Of a stretch of DNA of 64,000 nucleotides, positions 8,247 through 16,421 are shown piece after piece (position 1 is the first letter of the stretch; each line of letters begins with the position of its first letter). The stretch is from Pseudarthrobacter sp. fls2-241-R2A-127 (GTDB lineage: Bacteria > Actinomycetota > Actinomycetes > Actinomycetales > Micrococcaceae): positions 124,001 through 188,000 of the forward strand of contig NZ_JARVSF010000027.1 of the NCBI RefSeq assembly GCF_030209355.1, written 5' to 3'. The position numbers and the translations under genes were made by a program. The notes under the pieces were generated by a model. That model worked only from the letters and a program-made list of their open reading frames with translations. It had not been told where the DNA came from and ran no database searches.

Positions 8247-9197
8247 CTAATACTTCGGTTTGATGATGCGGCTGAGCCAGAGGCCGCCAACTGATAGGAG
8301 GATGATCGCGGCGCCCAACATCGCGAATCCGATGAATGTGGTGGTGAAAACGCGGGAGTACGTTGGGTTGAAGAGCACAAGGCCGATGAACATCAGGATC
8401 GGAAGGGCCATGAGGACAAGTGCCGAGATCCGCCCTTCAGCGCTGAGGGCTCTGACCTGTCCTTTAACCTGGTTCCGGTCGCGGATAGTCTCACCCACAT
8501 GGTCCAGGACTTCCGCCAGGTCGCCACCAACTTCACGGTGGATCTCAATCGCTTGTGCTATCCAGTAGAAGTCCTCGCTCGCAGTCCTGCGGGACACGTC
8601 CGCCATCGATTCACCCAGGTCGCGGCCGATCCTGGTTTCGTTGACAATTCGGGTGAGCTCTGCAGCCATCGGTCCATCATTTTCCTGCGCGGCTGCGTCG
8701 ATGGCCCTCAGGAGGCTATGCCCGGCCCGAAGACCGCCGGAGAACATTTGCAGTGTGTCGGGAACCTGGGCGTCGAAAGCCTTTCGACGCCGGGCAATGA
8801 GGAAGTTGAGCCCCAAGTAGAGGAGAAACGGCGTAGCCAGGAAAGCAAGGACGCTCATGCCCAGGCCGCCGAGGAGGAACGCCGCAACGGTTGTCACCAG
8901 GGTGACCGTTCCGGCAATCAGGAGATAATCCCCGGGCTCCTTGTTGAGACCCGCCTGCTCCAGCTTCTCGCGGTTGAAGATCGACGTGGGGCGTTTCTTG
9001 AGGCCACGGTTCAAGGCGCCCACGGCCTGATTCGTCAGTCGGGTGAGGCTTGAGGATTGCTGGGCAATCTCCGGGCGTCGCCTGGACAGAGGGACGCCCG
9101 GACGTCCCTTCCAGACGAATACGAACAGCAGGGCGAGTGACGTGTAGACCAGAAACAGGCCCGTCATGAAGAGGGCGACTGGAACGGAAGGCGTCAT
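8247..9197 (-). CDS. tadB: TadB-like pilus assembly membrane protein, cluster B
   Basis: A platform protein of 316 residues with the same architecture as 840-1772: an N-terminal helix (about 7-28), a central hydrophobic pair (about 90-130), an F-type domain with FSGGLRAGHSLLRAIDAAAQ, and C-terminal helices. ATG 9197 follows the cpaF stop by only 2 bp and has AGAGG upstream. It works with TadC and CpaF in the inner-membrane motor. Confidence 0.88.
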   Translation of the reverse strand: MTPSVPVALFMTGLFLVYTSLALLFVFVWKGRPGVPLSRRRPEIAQQSSSLTRLTNQAVGALNRGLKKRPTSIFNREKLEQAGLNKEPGDYLLIAGTVTLVTTVAAFLLGGLGMSVLAFLATPFLLYLGLNFLIARRRKAFDAQVPDTLQMFSGGLRAGHSLLRAIDAAAQENDGPMAAELTRIVNETRIGRDLGESMADVSRRTASEDFYWIAQAIEIHREVGGDLAEVLDHVGETIRDRNQVKGQVRALSAEGRISALVLMALPILMFIGLVLFNPTYSRVFTTTFIGFAMLGAAIILLSVGGLWLSRIIKPKY

Positions 9198-9199
9198 GG

Positions 9200-10681
9200 C
9201 TATCTACCTCTGCCCATTTCAGCGCCGAAGATGTGCGGTGAAACCCGGATGCCAAGGTCGGCGAACCGGTCGGTGAACCGTGGCCGAACGCCGGTTGGCA
9301 CCGGCTTGCCGAGGAACCTTCCGTTCGCGTCAACTCCCGCAGCAAAATCAAAGATGAACGCATCCTGAAGGGTGACGATATCGCCCTCCATACCCTGCAC
9401 TTCGGTGATGTGCGTTACGCGCCGGGTTCCGTCACGCAGCCTTGAGATGTGAACAATGAGGTTCACAGCAGAGGCGACCTGCTCCCGGACTGCTCGGAGT
9501 GGAAGATCCATCCCGGCCATCAATACCAGCGTCTCAAGGCGGGCTATGGCATCGCGGGGCGAATTGGCGTGGACTGTGGAGAGCGAGCCGTCGTGGCCGG
9601 TGTTCATGGCTTGCAGCATGTCAAGGCATTCGCCGCCGCGCACTTCGCCGACCACTATGCGATCGGGCCGCATGCGGAGCGAGTTTCGCACGAGGTCGCG
9701 AATGGCAATCTCGCCTTTTCCTTCAATGTTCGCCGGCCGGCTTTCCAGCCTCACCACGTGGTCCTGCTGGAGCTGGAGTTCCACCGCGTCCTCAATCGTG
9801 ACGATGCGGTCCGATGGGGGAATGAAGGAAGACAACGCATTGAGAAGCGTCGTCTTGCCGGTTCCTGTGCCGCCGGAAACGATGATGTTCATTCTGGCCA
9901 GGACGCACGCTTGAAGCAATTCGGCCATCTCGGGGGAGAGGCTGCCGAAGGCAATGAGCTTCTGGACAGTCAGGGCGTCACCGCCGAACTTTCGGATCGT
10001 CAGCGCGGGGCCGTTGACAGCAAGCGGGGGGATTATGGCATTAACGCGCGATCCATCTGCGAGACGTGCATCCACGAGAGGAGAGGACTCATCGATGCGG
10101 CGACCAACCTTCGAAACGATACGCTCGATCACCCTCCTCAGGGCGTCGTCGGAGGCGAACTTGGTGTCCGTCAACATCAACTTGCCGGCCCGTTCCACAT
10201 AAACCTGGTCGAAACGGTTGACCATCACTTCCGTGACGGACGGATCGTCCAAGAATCGCTGGATCGGACCATGGCCAAGAACGTCATCAATAATTTCGCG
10301 GATAAGACGTTGGCGCTCGGACGAACTCAGAGGGACTTGTTCCTCGTCGACGACGACCTTCAGCTCGTCCTTGACGAATTGGTGGAGCTCGCTCTCTTCG
10401 AGGGAAGAATCAGTGATGCGGGCACCAAGCCGCTCGTAGAGGGCCGCACTGGCGCGCTCCTTGAGTGCGCTCAAAGCCCCGCTCGCCGCAGCCGCAGTGG
10501 GGCTCAGCTCGATGACTTCGGCCGCTTGCGCTGTTTCGGCGGTCTTGACGTCATGGATGCGGCCCAACGTGGCTGGTTCAGCAACGTCCTTGGCCAGCAC
10601 AAACGGATCATGCTTTTCTTCGACGACTGCCAAGCTCGGCTCGGTGCCGCGTGCCTTTTCAAGCCTGCGTGAGAGGTTCAC
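9200..10681 (-). CDS. cpaF: CpaF/TadA-family pilus assembly ATPase, cluster B
   Basis: I start this at GTG 10681, whose GTGA overlaps the TGA of cpaE; the open frame reaches 10729 but that would lie inside cpaE. The 493-residue product has Walker A GGTGTGKTT near residue 266, RIVVGEVRGGE about 70 residues later, and MNTGHDGSLSTVHANSPRDA. From about residue 100 onward it aligns nearly residue for residue with the cluster A ATPase, while the N-terminal 90 residues differ. It is the motor for Flp pilus assembly. Confidence 0.93.
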   Translation of the reverse strand: MNLSRRLEKARGTEPSLAVVEEKHDPFVLAKDVAEPATLGRIHDVKTAETAQAAEVIELSPTAAAASGALSALKERASAALYERLGARITDSSLEESELHQFVKDELKVVVDEEQVPLSSSERQRLIREIIDDVLGHGPIQRFLDDPSVTEVMVNRFDQVYVERAGKLMLTDTKFASDDALRRVIERIVSKVGRRIDESSPLVDARLADGSRVNAIIPPLAVNGPALTIRKFGGDALTVQKLIAFGSLSPEMAELLQACVLARMNIIVSGGTGTGKTTLLNALSSFIPPSDRIVTIEDAVELQLQQDHVVRLESRPANIEGKGEIAIRDLVRNSLRMRPDRIVVGEVRGGECLDMLQAMNTGHDGSLSTVHANSPRDAIARLETLVLMAGMDLPLRAVREQVASAVNLIVHISRLRDGTRRVTHITEVQGMEGDIVTLQDAFIFDFAAGVDANGRFLGKPVPTGVRPRFTDRFADLGIRVSPHIFGAEMGRGR

Positions 10682-11883
10682 TGGACTACCGCCCTTCTGT
10701 GCAACTTCTTGTGGGGTCTTGCTTCCCAATTGGGTTCAAACCGCTTCACCAGTTGCCGAAGACCCTTTTGCGCGGGATCCCGGCTGCCGTCCTGCAGGAG
10801 CGGAATCCCCTTGTTGGTTGAGAACGGAAGGGTCCGCGAGCGGGGGAGCACCACGTCTACCGGGGCCCCGATGGTGGCTTCAACATCCTGGAGCGTCAGG
10901 CCGCTGCGGCGGTCTGCCATGTTGAGCACTACGTGCCGGACTTCAGGCAAGAGGTTCAGTTCCGAGAGAATCTGGTTTCCGGAACGAAGGCCCCGGATGC
11001 TCGGAACATCCATGCCGCAGATCCAAACAGCGTCCGAAGCCAGGTCAAGCGTTGCCAACACATGTTCACCGAGGCCCGGCGCCGTATCCACGACGACGTA
11101 CTGGAACTCCTGCCGCAGCTGTGTAAGCAGGTGGCTAACGTTTTCTCCCGTGATCCGGTCCATTTCCACCGGATTCTTTGGGGCACACAAGGCATAGATG
11201 CCGGCAGGGTGAACGGTCAAATACGTCTTGAGAACCATGGAGTCCTGGCTCGCGGCACCGACAACGGCGTCCGTGATGGTGTGGTCTGGTTCGAGCATCA
11301 GACCGCTGGCGACGTCTCCAAACTGCAGATCCAGGTCCACGATGACCACGCCCATTGGGGCGATCTTTCCCAGCCCGACGGCAAGATTCGTAGCCACGGT
11401 GGTCTTACCTACCCCTCCCTTAGGGGAGATGACGGCGATAATTCGACCCCCCGCCGCGTGCTCATGATGCTCGGAGCTGCTGGGGGACAGTCCGCGCCGC
11501 CGACCGGCTGAGGAAAGGCTTGCCCGCTCGACGATGATGCGGATGTGGTCCACTTCCGCGGCCGGATCCAGGAGATCCCGGATGCCGGCCCGCATGGCCT
11601 GGATAGCCACTTCGGAAGATTCGTCGGTCACCAGGATCATGCTGATCTCCGGATACTGCAGATCCATCACAGCGGCGAACTTTAGTGTCTCGTCAGCCGG
11701 GAGCCCGGGTCCCAGGATAAAGACTTCAGGAGCCTCACCGAGGAGCTGCGTCAAAACTTCTTCGGGACCCTGAGGAAGATAGTCAGCCTGGAAGTATTGA
11801 AGGGTTCCCGGCATAGCTGCAGTAGCCAGACGAACTTTGCGCTCGAATTCTGCGTTTGGCGTGATCAAGACAAAACGGCTCAT
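10678..11883 (-). CDS. cpaE: CpaE/TadZ-like ParA-fold ATPase, cluster B
   Basis: A 401-residue protein with a receiver-like N-terminal part and a ParA-type ATPase domain (Walker A SPKGGVGKTTVATNLAVGLG near residue 151, then VVIVDLDLQFGDVASGL). Start ATG 11883 overlaps the cpaB stop (11880-11883). It is paralogous to 3271-4464. Both copies keep the C-terminal block VDVVLPRSR...STNKGIPLLQD in nearly the same form. The expected role is localising the Tad complex. Confidence 0.88.
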   Translation of the reverse strand: MSRFVLITPNAEFERKVRLATAAMPGTLQYFQADYLPQGPEEVLTQLLGEAPEVFILGPGLPADETLKFAAVMDLQYPEISMILVTDESSEVAIQAMRAGIRDLLDPAAEVDHIRIIVERASLSSAGRRRGLSPSSSEHHEHAAGGRIIAVISPKGGVGKTTVATNLAVGLGKIAPMGVVIVDLDLQFGDVASGLMLEPDHTITDAVVGAASQDSMVLKTYLTVHPAGIYALCAPKNPVEMDRITGENVSHLLTQLRQEFQYVVVDTAPGLGEHVLATLDLASDAVWICGMDVPSIRGLRSGNQILSELNLLPEVRHVVLNMADRRSGLTLQDVEATIGAPVDVVLPRSRTLPFSTNKGIPLLQDGSRDPAQKGLRQLVKRFEPNWEARPHKKLHRRAVVQ

Positions 11884-12659
11884 CGGAATACCTTCGTCTT
11901 GTCCACAACACCCGCGGTGCCTTCCGTAGCCCCGGTTGGCTCTTTCGACATGTAGATCTTGCCGAATTCTGCTGCGTAAACCAGGCGTTCGGCGTCAACT
12001 GAGTTCCTGGCCACTGTGATCAAGTAGGTCCCGTCGCTTTGTGCGTTGCTCCCGGAGCTGAGGGATCCGTCCGACTTTTGGGTCGAAGACTGCTGGGCCG
12101 GGCTGCCGTTACTCAACTGGGTGGCGGTGACAAGTACTTTGTGGAACGTCAACTGGGTGCCTGCGGACTGCGTCGCCGTCTGTCCTGCCGCGTTCGTGGA
12201 TGAATCGGTGAGGGAGATGAAGATGCCCACGGTGTCGCCGGCTGAGATCTTTCCGCCAACAACGCGTTCGATGGGGAGCTTGAGGGAGATCTCCTGCATT
12301 CCATCAGGGACGGCGACTCGCGACGGTCCAAGGAACGATTCCTTCTCAACCAGGCGGCTCGACAGCAGTTGTTCCCCGGGAACCAGCGCAACGGCCGTGA
12401 CCTTCGACCCAAGGGAGCTCAGATCGGTCACGCTGTCAGCGGTGAGCGTTGACTTGGGGAGTGCCTTCTTAGCGACCGATCCACCCAAATCGCTGACGGC
12501 TGTCCCCGCTGGAACGGCGGACTGAACCACAAATACTTCTGATGTCTCAGTTCCGGCCATGGCACGGGCATCCGCGCTCTGTACGTATGTAATAAGAAGG
12601 ACTGTGCCGGTTATCGCGATGACTAGCGCGGCGATGCCTCCCAGTAGGCGTGCTTTCAC
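11880..12659 (-). CDS. cpaB: CpaB/RcpC-like pilus assembly protein with SAF domain, cluster B
   Basis: The product is 259 residues: a membrane anchor at about 7-26, a SAF-type domain (QSAVPAGTAVSDLGGSVAK, then PGEQLLSSRLV), and a Ser/Gln-rich loop around residues 165-205 (SAGTQLTFHKV, later SPAQQSSTQKSDGSLSSG) that the cluster A copy has only in shorter form. The start is GTG 12659 after a GGGGAAG stretch. It lies 22 bp after tadG. Confidence 0.8.
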   Translation of the reverse strand: MKARLLGGIAALVIAITGTVLLITYVQSADARAMAGTETSEVFVVQSAVPAGTAVSDLGGSVAKKALPKSTLTADSVTDLSSLGSKVTAVALVPGEQLLSSRLVEKESFLGPSRVAVPDGMQEISLKLPIERVVGGKISAGDTVGIFISLTDSSTNAAGQTATQSAGTQLTFHKVLVTATQLSNGSPAQQSSTQKSDGSLSSGSNAQSDGTYLITVARNSVDAERLVYAAEFGKIYMSKEPTGATEGTAGVVDKTKVFR

Positions 12660-12681
12660 TTTCTTCCCCTTAGTTGTTGCT

Positions 12682-13698
12682 TTACTTGGTCAGCCCGATG
12701 ACGATGACGTTGCCATTGGGTGTGATGGAACCTCCGGTAAAGAGATTGGGGTCGGCGGAGTATCCGACGAACGTGCCGTAAAGGCCCTTCTGGCTCCCGG
12801 TGAAAACGTTGGTTGGGTCATATTTGGCCTGACCAGTAAAGTTCCATGCTTGGAGCTTGAACCCGGCCCACTTTTCGATGTAGTACTGAACGCTCGAGCC
12901 GTTGCATGAGCCGAATTGGGCTGCGGGCATTCCTGCGCAGGTGTATTTATAGACGGGAAGGGCCACGGTGGAATTGGCGAGAGAAGGATTCAGGGCCGGA
13001 TTGAACAGGTCGATGCAGCCGTTCGGAACTGCAGCTCCGGCGCTCGTCATACTCCACTGCCCAACTTCGGCGGTAACCTTGCAGCCCGTGCTGCTGTCGG
13101 GCGCCAGCCAGGCGAACCCACCCGGAATGATCTGATTCGATGGATTAAGACCATTGCAATCCTGGGCGCCTCCGCCGCCACCTTGAGTGAGGATCTTGTG
13201 GGGCAGGCCATCGTCTGTGAATTCGCAGGTGGCGAAGGTCAGTGGAAGGATGGAAATACCTTTAGTGGGGTACTTCCATTTCGCCGTTGCGGTAGCGCCT
13301 ACCGTCACAGGTGGAGCGTTGAGGGCGCTGGCGAACATCTTGGTAAGGAAGCCGGCGTTTGTGGTGCCATCCTTGGTAGAGGTGGTCACGGAGACCTGTC
13401 CCGCGACTGAAAGATCAACTGACTGAACTGTCGACTTTGAGTCCAGGGAATTGCTATCGGCCAGGGACGAGGCGAGGGCAACAGCGCTGGCTTGGGAGCA
13501 GCCTGAGGCTGCGCAGAGGTCCACCGCAGCTAGAGCCCCTGCATCTGCGGCATTTTGCAGCTGGGCTCGTTCCGCGTATATCTGGCCTGTGTCCACAGCG
13601 AGGGCGCCAGCACCTAACAGCACCAGCATCATCACAGCAACAAGGACGCCGGCGGCACCCCTCTCAGCAGCTTCGCGATTCAGATTCATCCGCCGCAT
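12682..13698 (-). CDS. tadG: TadG-like pilus-associated protein (Tad domain), cluster B
   Basis: ATG 13698, with AGGAG seven bases upstream and a 13-bp overlap with tadE, gives 338 residues; the open frame to 13803 is discounted. The N-terminal membrane helix (ERGAAGVLVAVMMLVLLGAG) leads into AVDTGQIYAERAQLQNAADA, the Tad-domain signature. The exposed region is Gly/Thr-rich with about ten cysteines in pairs. It is probably a surface-exposed minor pilus or adhesin-like component. Only the N-terminal block resembles cluster A's version. Confidence 0.78.
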   Translation of the reverse strand: MRRMNLNREAAERGAAGVLVAVMMLVLLGAGALAVDTGQIYAERAQLQNAADAGALAAVDLCAASGCSQASAVALASSLADSNSLDSKSTVQSVDLSVAGQVSVTTSTKDGTTNAGFLTKMFASALNAPPVTVGATATAKWKYPTKGISILPLTFATCEFTDDGLPHKILTQGGGGGAQDCNGLNPSNQIIPGGFAWLAPDSSTGCKVTAEVGQWSMTSAGAAVPNGCIDLFNPALNPSLANSTVALPVYKYTCAGMPAAQFGSCNGSSVQYYIEKWAGFKLQAWNFTGQAKYDPTNVFTGSQKGLYGTFVGYSADPNLFTGGSITPNGNVIVIGLTK

Positions 13699-14075
13699 CG
13701 CATGGCTCCTACTCCGGTCAATCCGACTGACGGTCCAAACAGGCCTGTCATCGTTGGCGCGCTGTAGGTAATCGTGACCTTCATCGTGGTGTCCGGTGTG
13801 CATGCCGGCGGCGAGAACGTATAGCTGAACGGGCCTGGGATGCCTGGAGCGCCGGCGACTGCTGCGGCCTTCGCATCCGTTTGACTGTTCTTGACTGCCA
13901 TGGTCCTGGCGGCCTCGCGGGCGGCCTGTGTCACTGAGATCTGGGCGTTATAGGCATTTGCGAATTCGACGATGCCTACGACGACGGACAGAAGGATGGG
14001 AGCCACCAGTGCGAACTCCACAGCCACGGCACCACGGCTCTTGTGTTCCGTGCTTTCTTTGCGGATCTTCTTCAA
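13686..14075 (-). CDS. tadE: TadE-like minor pseudopilin, cluster B
   Basis: The TadE segment SRGAVAVEFALVAPILLSVV is clear. Two starts are possible: GTG 14114, which lies in the loop of a stable hairpin and has no Shine-Dalgarno, and TTG 14075, which has GGGGG five bases upstream. I prefer TTG 14075 (129 residues) because the leader then resembles that of the cluster A copy; certainty on the start is low. The protein should be processed by the prepilin peptidase. It overlaps tadG by 13 bp. Confidence 0.75.
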   Translation of the reverse strand: MKKIRKESTEHKSRGAVAVEFALVAPILLSVVVGIVEFANAYNAQISVTQAAREAARTMAVKNSQTDAKAAAVAGAPGIPGPFSYTFSPPACTPDTTMKVTITYSAPTMTGLFGPSVGLTGVGAMRCGG

Positions 14076-14100
14076 CGGATCCCCCGAGATTGTTTGCGAT

Positions 14101-14135
14101 TTCGGATGTGCCACAACGGATGCGGCACATCCGAA
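14101..14135 (-). terminator. Stem-loop between the pilin genes and tadE of cluster B
   Basis: A perfect 12-bp inverted repeat (14101-14112 with 14124-14135, TTCGGATGTGCC) with an 11-nt loop lies 12 bp after the second pilin stop. No T-tract follows on the minus strand, so it is better seen as an mRNA 3'-end stabiliser or a partial terminator that keeps pilin transcripts in excess over the assembly genes. Confidence 0.6.
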
Positions 14136-14146
14136 AATTGGGGTGG

Positions 14147-14347
14147 CTACCAGGTGCCGACTGTCGAGCCCAGGCTGGAGAACCAGGTGTTCAGCGCCGT
14201 GCCGAAAGCAGTGACACCGATGATGATGAGGAGTGCAATGAACGCCACGAGGAGCGAGTACTCTGTCGCGGTTGCACCCTTTTCCGAGGAGATGCGCTCC
14301 TTGCAGCCCACGACTAAGGCGAGCACGGAGACCATGAATGAAGTCAT
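14147..14347 (-). CDS. flp: Flp-type major pilin, second copy of cluster B
   Basis: ATG 14347 with AGGGAC seven bases upstream gives 66 residues; the open frame to 14473 has no support. The processing motif SEKG-ATATEYSLLVAFIALL is followed by the mature helix and a C-terminus LNTWFSSLGSTVGTW. It is a close copy of the pilin at 14502-14702, differing mostly in the leader peptide (FMVSVLALVVGCKERI against LMVSMMAFVAGVKDRF). The leader contains a Cys that the other lacks. Confidence 0.92.
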   Translation of the reverse strand: MTSFMVSVLALVVGCKERISSEKGATATEYSLLVAFIALLIIIGVTAFGTALNTWFSSLGSTVGTW

Positions 14348-14501
14348 TTTTGTCCCTAATTTCTTGTTGGCACGGTCGCTGATGCGCCGGCTGATCGCCC
14401 CAAGCGATCGCTGACTGGCAGCTTGAACAGGTTCATCGCTGCCACGAAGTGCGCCGCGCCTGCTGGACGGCAAGGACGCGGCGCACTCGAGGGGCTGCGA
14501 C

Positions 14502-14702
14502 TTACCAGGTGCCTACCCGGGATCCCAGGCTGGAGAACCAGGTGTTAAGGGCACCGCCGAAGGCGGTAACGCCGACGATGATGAGAAGGGCGATGAAGGC
14601 CACAAGCAGCGAGTACTCAGTTGCGGTCGCGCCCTTTTCCGAGGAGAAACGATCCTTGACGCCGGCAACGAATGCCATCATCGAGACCATGAGAGAAGTC
14701 AT
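14502..14702 (-). CDS. flp: Flp-type major pilin, first copy of cluster B
   Basis: ATG 14702 with AAGGA seven bases upstream gives 66 residues with SEKG-ATATEYSLLVAFIALL and tail WFSSLGSRVGTW. It is the first gene of cluster B and, with 14147-14347, a recent tandem pilin duplication: the mature parts differ at only a few positions. Two adjacent copies of a major subunit are one way to raise pilin dosage, or to make a heteropolymer. Confidence 0.92.
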   Translation of the reverse strand: MTSLMVSMMAFVAGVKDRFSSEKGATATEYSLLVAFIALLIIVGVTAFGGALNTWFSSLGSRVGTW

Positions 14703-14773
14703 TGTATTGTCCTTAATTCGGTGAAATTGAAGTGATTTGTATTTCAACGAATTTCCAGCTGCCCCCATAAATC

Positions 14774-14796
14774 CTTAGCGGCTGGACTTCGCTAAG
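14774..14796. promoter_or_regulatory. Inverted repeat in the leader of Tad cluster B
   Basis: CTTAGCG (14774-14780) and CGCTAAG (14790-14796) form 7-bp arms with a 9-nt gap, 72 bp before the first pilin start. It could be an operator for a dimeric regulator or a leader hairpin; the promoter itself in 14800-14900 is not clear to me. Confidence 0.3.
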
Positions 14797-14980
14797 AAGA
14801 GATTGTCATTTCGGCGGGAGGGCAACAATGCGTAGTGGTACTCGTCTTTTCCGGGGCAGCCTTGGGGTACGTACTCGAATATTCGGAAAGGTACCTAGGA
14901 TGCGATCCGGAGGTTCGTCCGACTACTTGGATGGTTACACTTGGTGACGTGTGCGAGGCGCTGGATGAGGGTTTTTCCAG

Positions 14981-15646
14981 CTATTGAATGAGCAGTGCAG
15001 TGAGGGCAAGGGCGCCTAGCATGGCGGGGCCGTGTGGCACTTCCTTGGCGACATTCCGGCGTTTTCCGCCCACGAGCACAGCCGTGGTGACGCCGTTGAC
15101 GATGAAACCCAAGAGGCCGCCGTAAAGCAATTGGCTCCAACCCAAGTACCCCAAGTAAAGGCCGACGGGCGCCGCCAGCTTAACATCGCCCATGCCGATG
15201 CCACCGGGAGAAATTAGCGCCAAAATGAGGTAAATGGCGAACAGTATGACGGCACCAGCGAGTGCGCGGACAAAGTCATCAGCCTGCTGACTAATTATCA
15301 AAGGTGCTGCCAATAAGAGAATGCCGGTGATTAGCAGAATGAACACGAGCTGGTTGGGCAATAAATGCAAGGCAATGTCCACCCTCGCAAGCTGAACGCC
15401 AACCACGGCAAGGAGTACCAATGCCGGCAGGGACGCCGAATTACTAAAGCGCACGGCGAACGCGACGCAGGCGGCGCCGGTGACGGCCGCCGTCGTCATC
15501 CGAATGCGCGGCGACGGAAGGCCTCCCAGTCGCGGCAGGAGCCGGGCAATGAGGATCTCAGCCGCAGGGGAGAGTAAGCACCCCAGGAGGCCCATGGCGG
15601 CGATTGTAAGCCAAGCGGCGTGGCCGCCGCCGAATGCTGATACCAC
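14981..15646 (-). CDS. tadV: A24-family prepilin peptidase (TadV/CpaA-like)
   Basis: This membrane aspartyl protease cleaves Flp and TadE leaders. GTG 15646 with AGGGGG four bases upstream gives 221 residues; an alternative GTG at 15718 is possible. About six hydrophobic segments are visible. The catalytic Asp motifs are RVDIALHLLPN near residue 88 and GGIGMGDVKL near 148-157. The N-terminal methylase domain and CxxC zinc site of PilD-type peptidases are absent, as expected for the short TadV/CpaA type. It lies upstream of cluster B, in the same direction, and is the only such peptidase in the window, so it may process pilins of both clusters. Confidence 0.87.
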   Translation of the reverse strand: MVSAFGGGHAAWLTIAAMGLLGCLLSPAAEILIARLLPRLGGLPSPRIRMTTAAVTGAACVAFAVRFSNSASLPALVLLAVVGVQLARVDIALHLLPNQLVFILLITGILLLAAPLIISQQADDFVRALAGAVILFAIYLILALISPGGIGMGDVKLAAPVGLYLGYLGWSQLLYGGLLGFIVNGVTTAVLVGGKRRNVAKEVPHGPAMLGALALTALLIQ

Positions 15647-15703
15647 TTTGCCCCCTGCGTCTGTCCGGCCGGCGCATGACAAACGGCCTCCGGCTACCCC
15701 ATT

Positions 15704-15733
15704 TTGACCCTGAACCACCTGACGCGCTAATCT
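15704..15733 (+). promoter_or_regulatory. Candidate sigma-A-type promoter of rplM-rpsI
   Basis: TTGACC (15704-15709), an 18-bp spacer and TAATCT (15728-15733) face rplM. Transcription would begin near 15740, leaving a leader of about 200 nt, long enough for ribosomal-protein autoregulation, which is inference. The promoter overlaps the upstream end of the divergent prepilin peptidase frame. Confidence 0.6.
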
Positions 15734-15939
15734 TGGTAGTCGTTGTGCGTGTCCTATTCCGATGGTGCGTGCCCGCTTGAGAATCCGGTTGCAGGATAAC
15801 TACTCAACGAGCACATTCGGAACCTCAGGATGACTGGTTACATGGAGCCCTCACCTCTGTTCCGGTAGCGCGCAGACAGTAGGTGCGCGAGCTAGCGACA
15901 CCTAAACAAGAACGCCAGAACAAGAACGAGGCAAACACC

Positions 15940-16383
15940 GTGCGTACGTACACCCCGAAGCCCGGCGATATCAACCGCCAGTGGCACGTCATTGACGCCA
16001 CCGACGTTGTCCTTGGTCGTCTTGCAAGCCAGACCGCAATCCTGCTGCGCGGCAAGCACAAGGCCACTTTCGCGTCCCACATGGACATGGGCGACTTCGT
16101 CATCATCATCAACGCTGAAAAGGTTGCCCTTACCGGCGCCAAGCTGGAGCAGAAGCGCGCATACCGCCACTCCGGTTACCCGGGCGGCCTGACCTCCGTC
16201 AACTACGCGGAACTGCTGGAAAGCAACCCGGTCCGCGCCGTTGAGAAGGCCATCAAGGGCATGCTCCCCAAGAACTCCCTCGCTGCACAGCAGCTGGGCA
16301 AGCTGAAGGTGTACCGCGGTGCTGAGCACCCGCACGCCGCCCAGCAGCCCAAGACTTTCGAAATCACCCAGGTCGCCCAGTAG
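15940..16383 (+). CDS. rplM: 50S ribosomal protein L13
   Basis: L13 binds 23S rRNA early in large-subunit assembly. GTG 15940 with GAGG eight bases upstream gives 147 residues, the usual length; the longer frame from 15883 adds a non-conserved tail. Typical blocks are WHVIDATDVVLGRLASQTA, GDFVIIINAEK and HSGYPGGL, then the KGMLPKN motif. It is followed 38 bp later by rpsI, the nearly universal L13-S9 pair. Confidence 0.98.
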   Translation: MRTYTPKPGDINRQWHVIDATDVVLGRLASQTAILLRGKHKATFASHMDMGDFVIIINAEKVALTGAKLEQKRAYRHSGYPGGLTSVNYAELLESNPVRAVEKAIKGMLPKNSLAAQQLGKLKVYRGAEHPHAAQQPKTFEITQVAQ

Positions 16384-16421
16384 TCCTGGCCACCAAACAA
16401 CTTATCTATACAAGGAGAATC

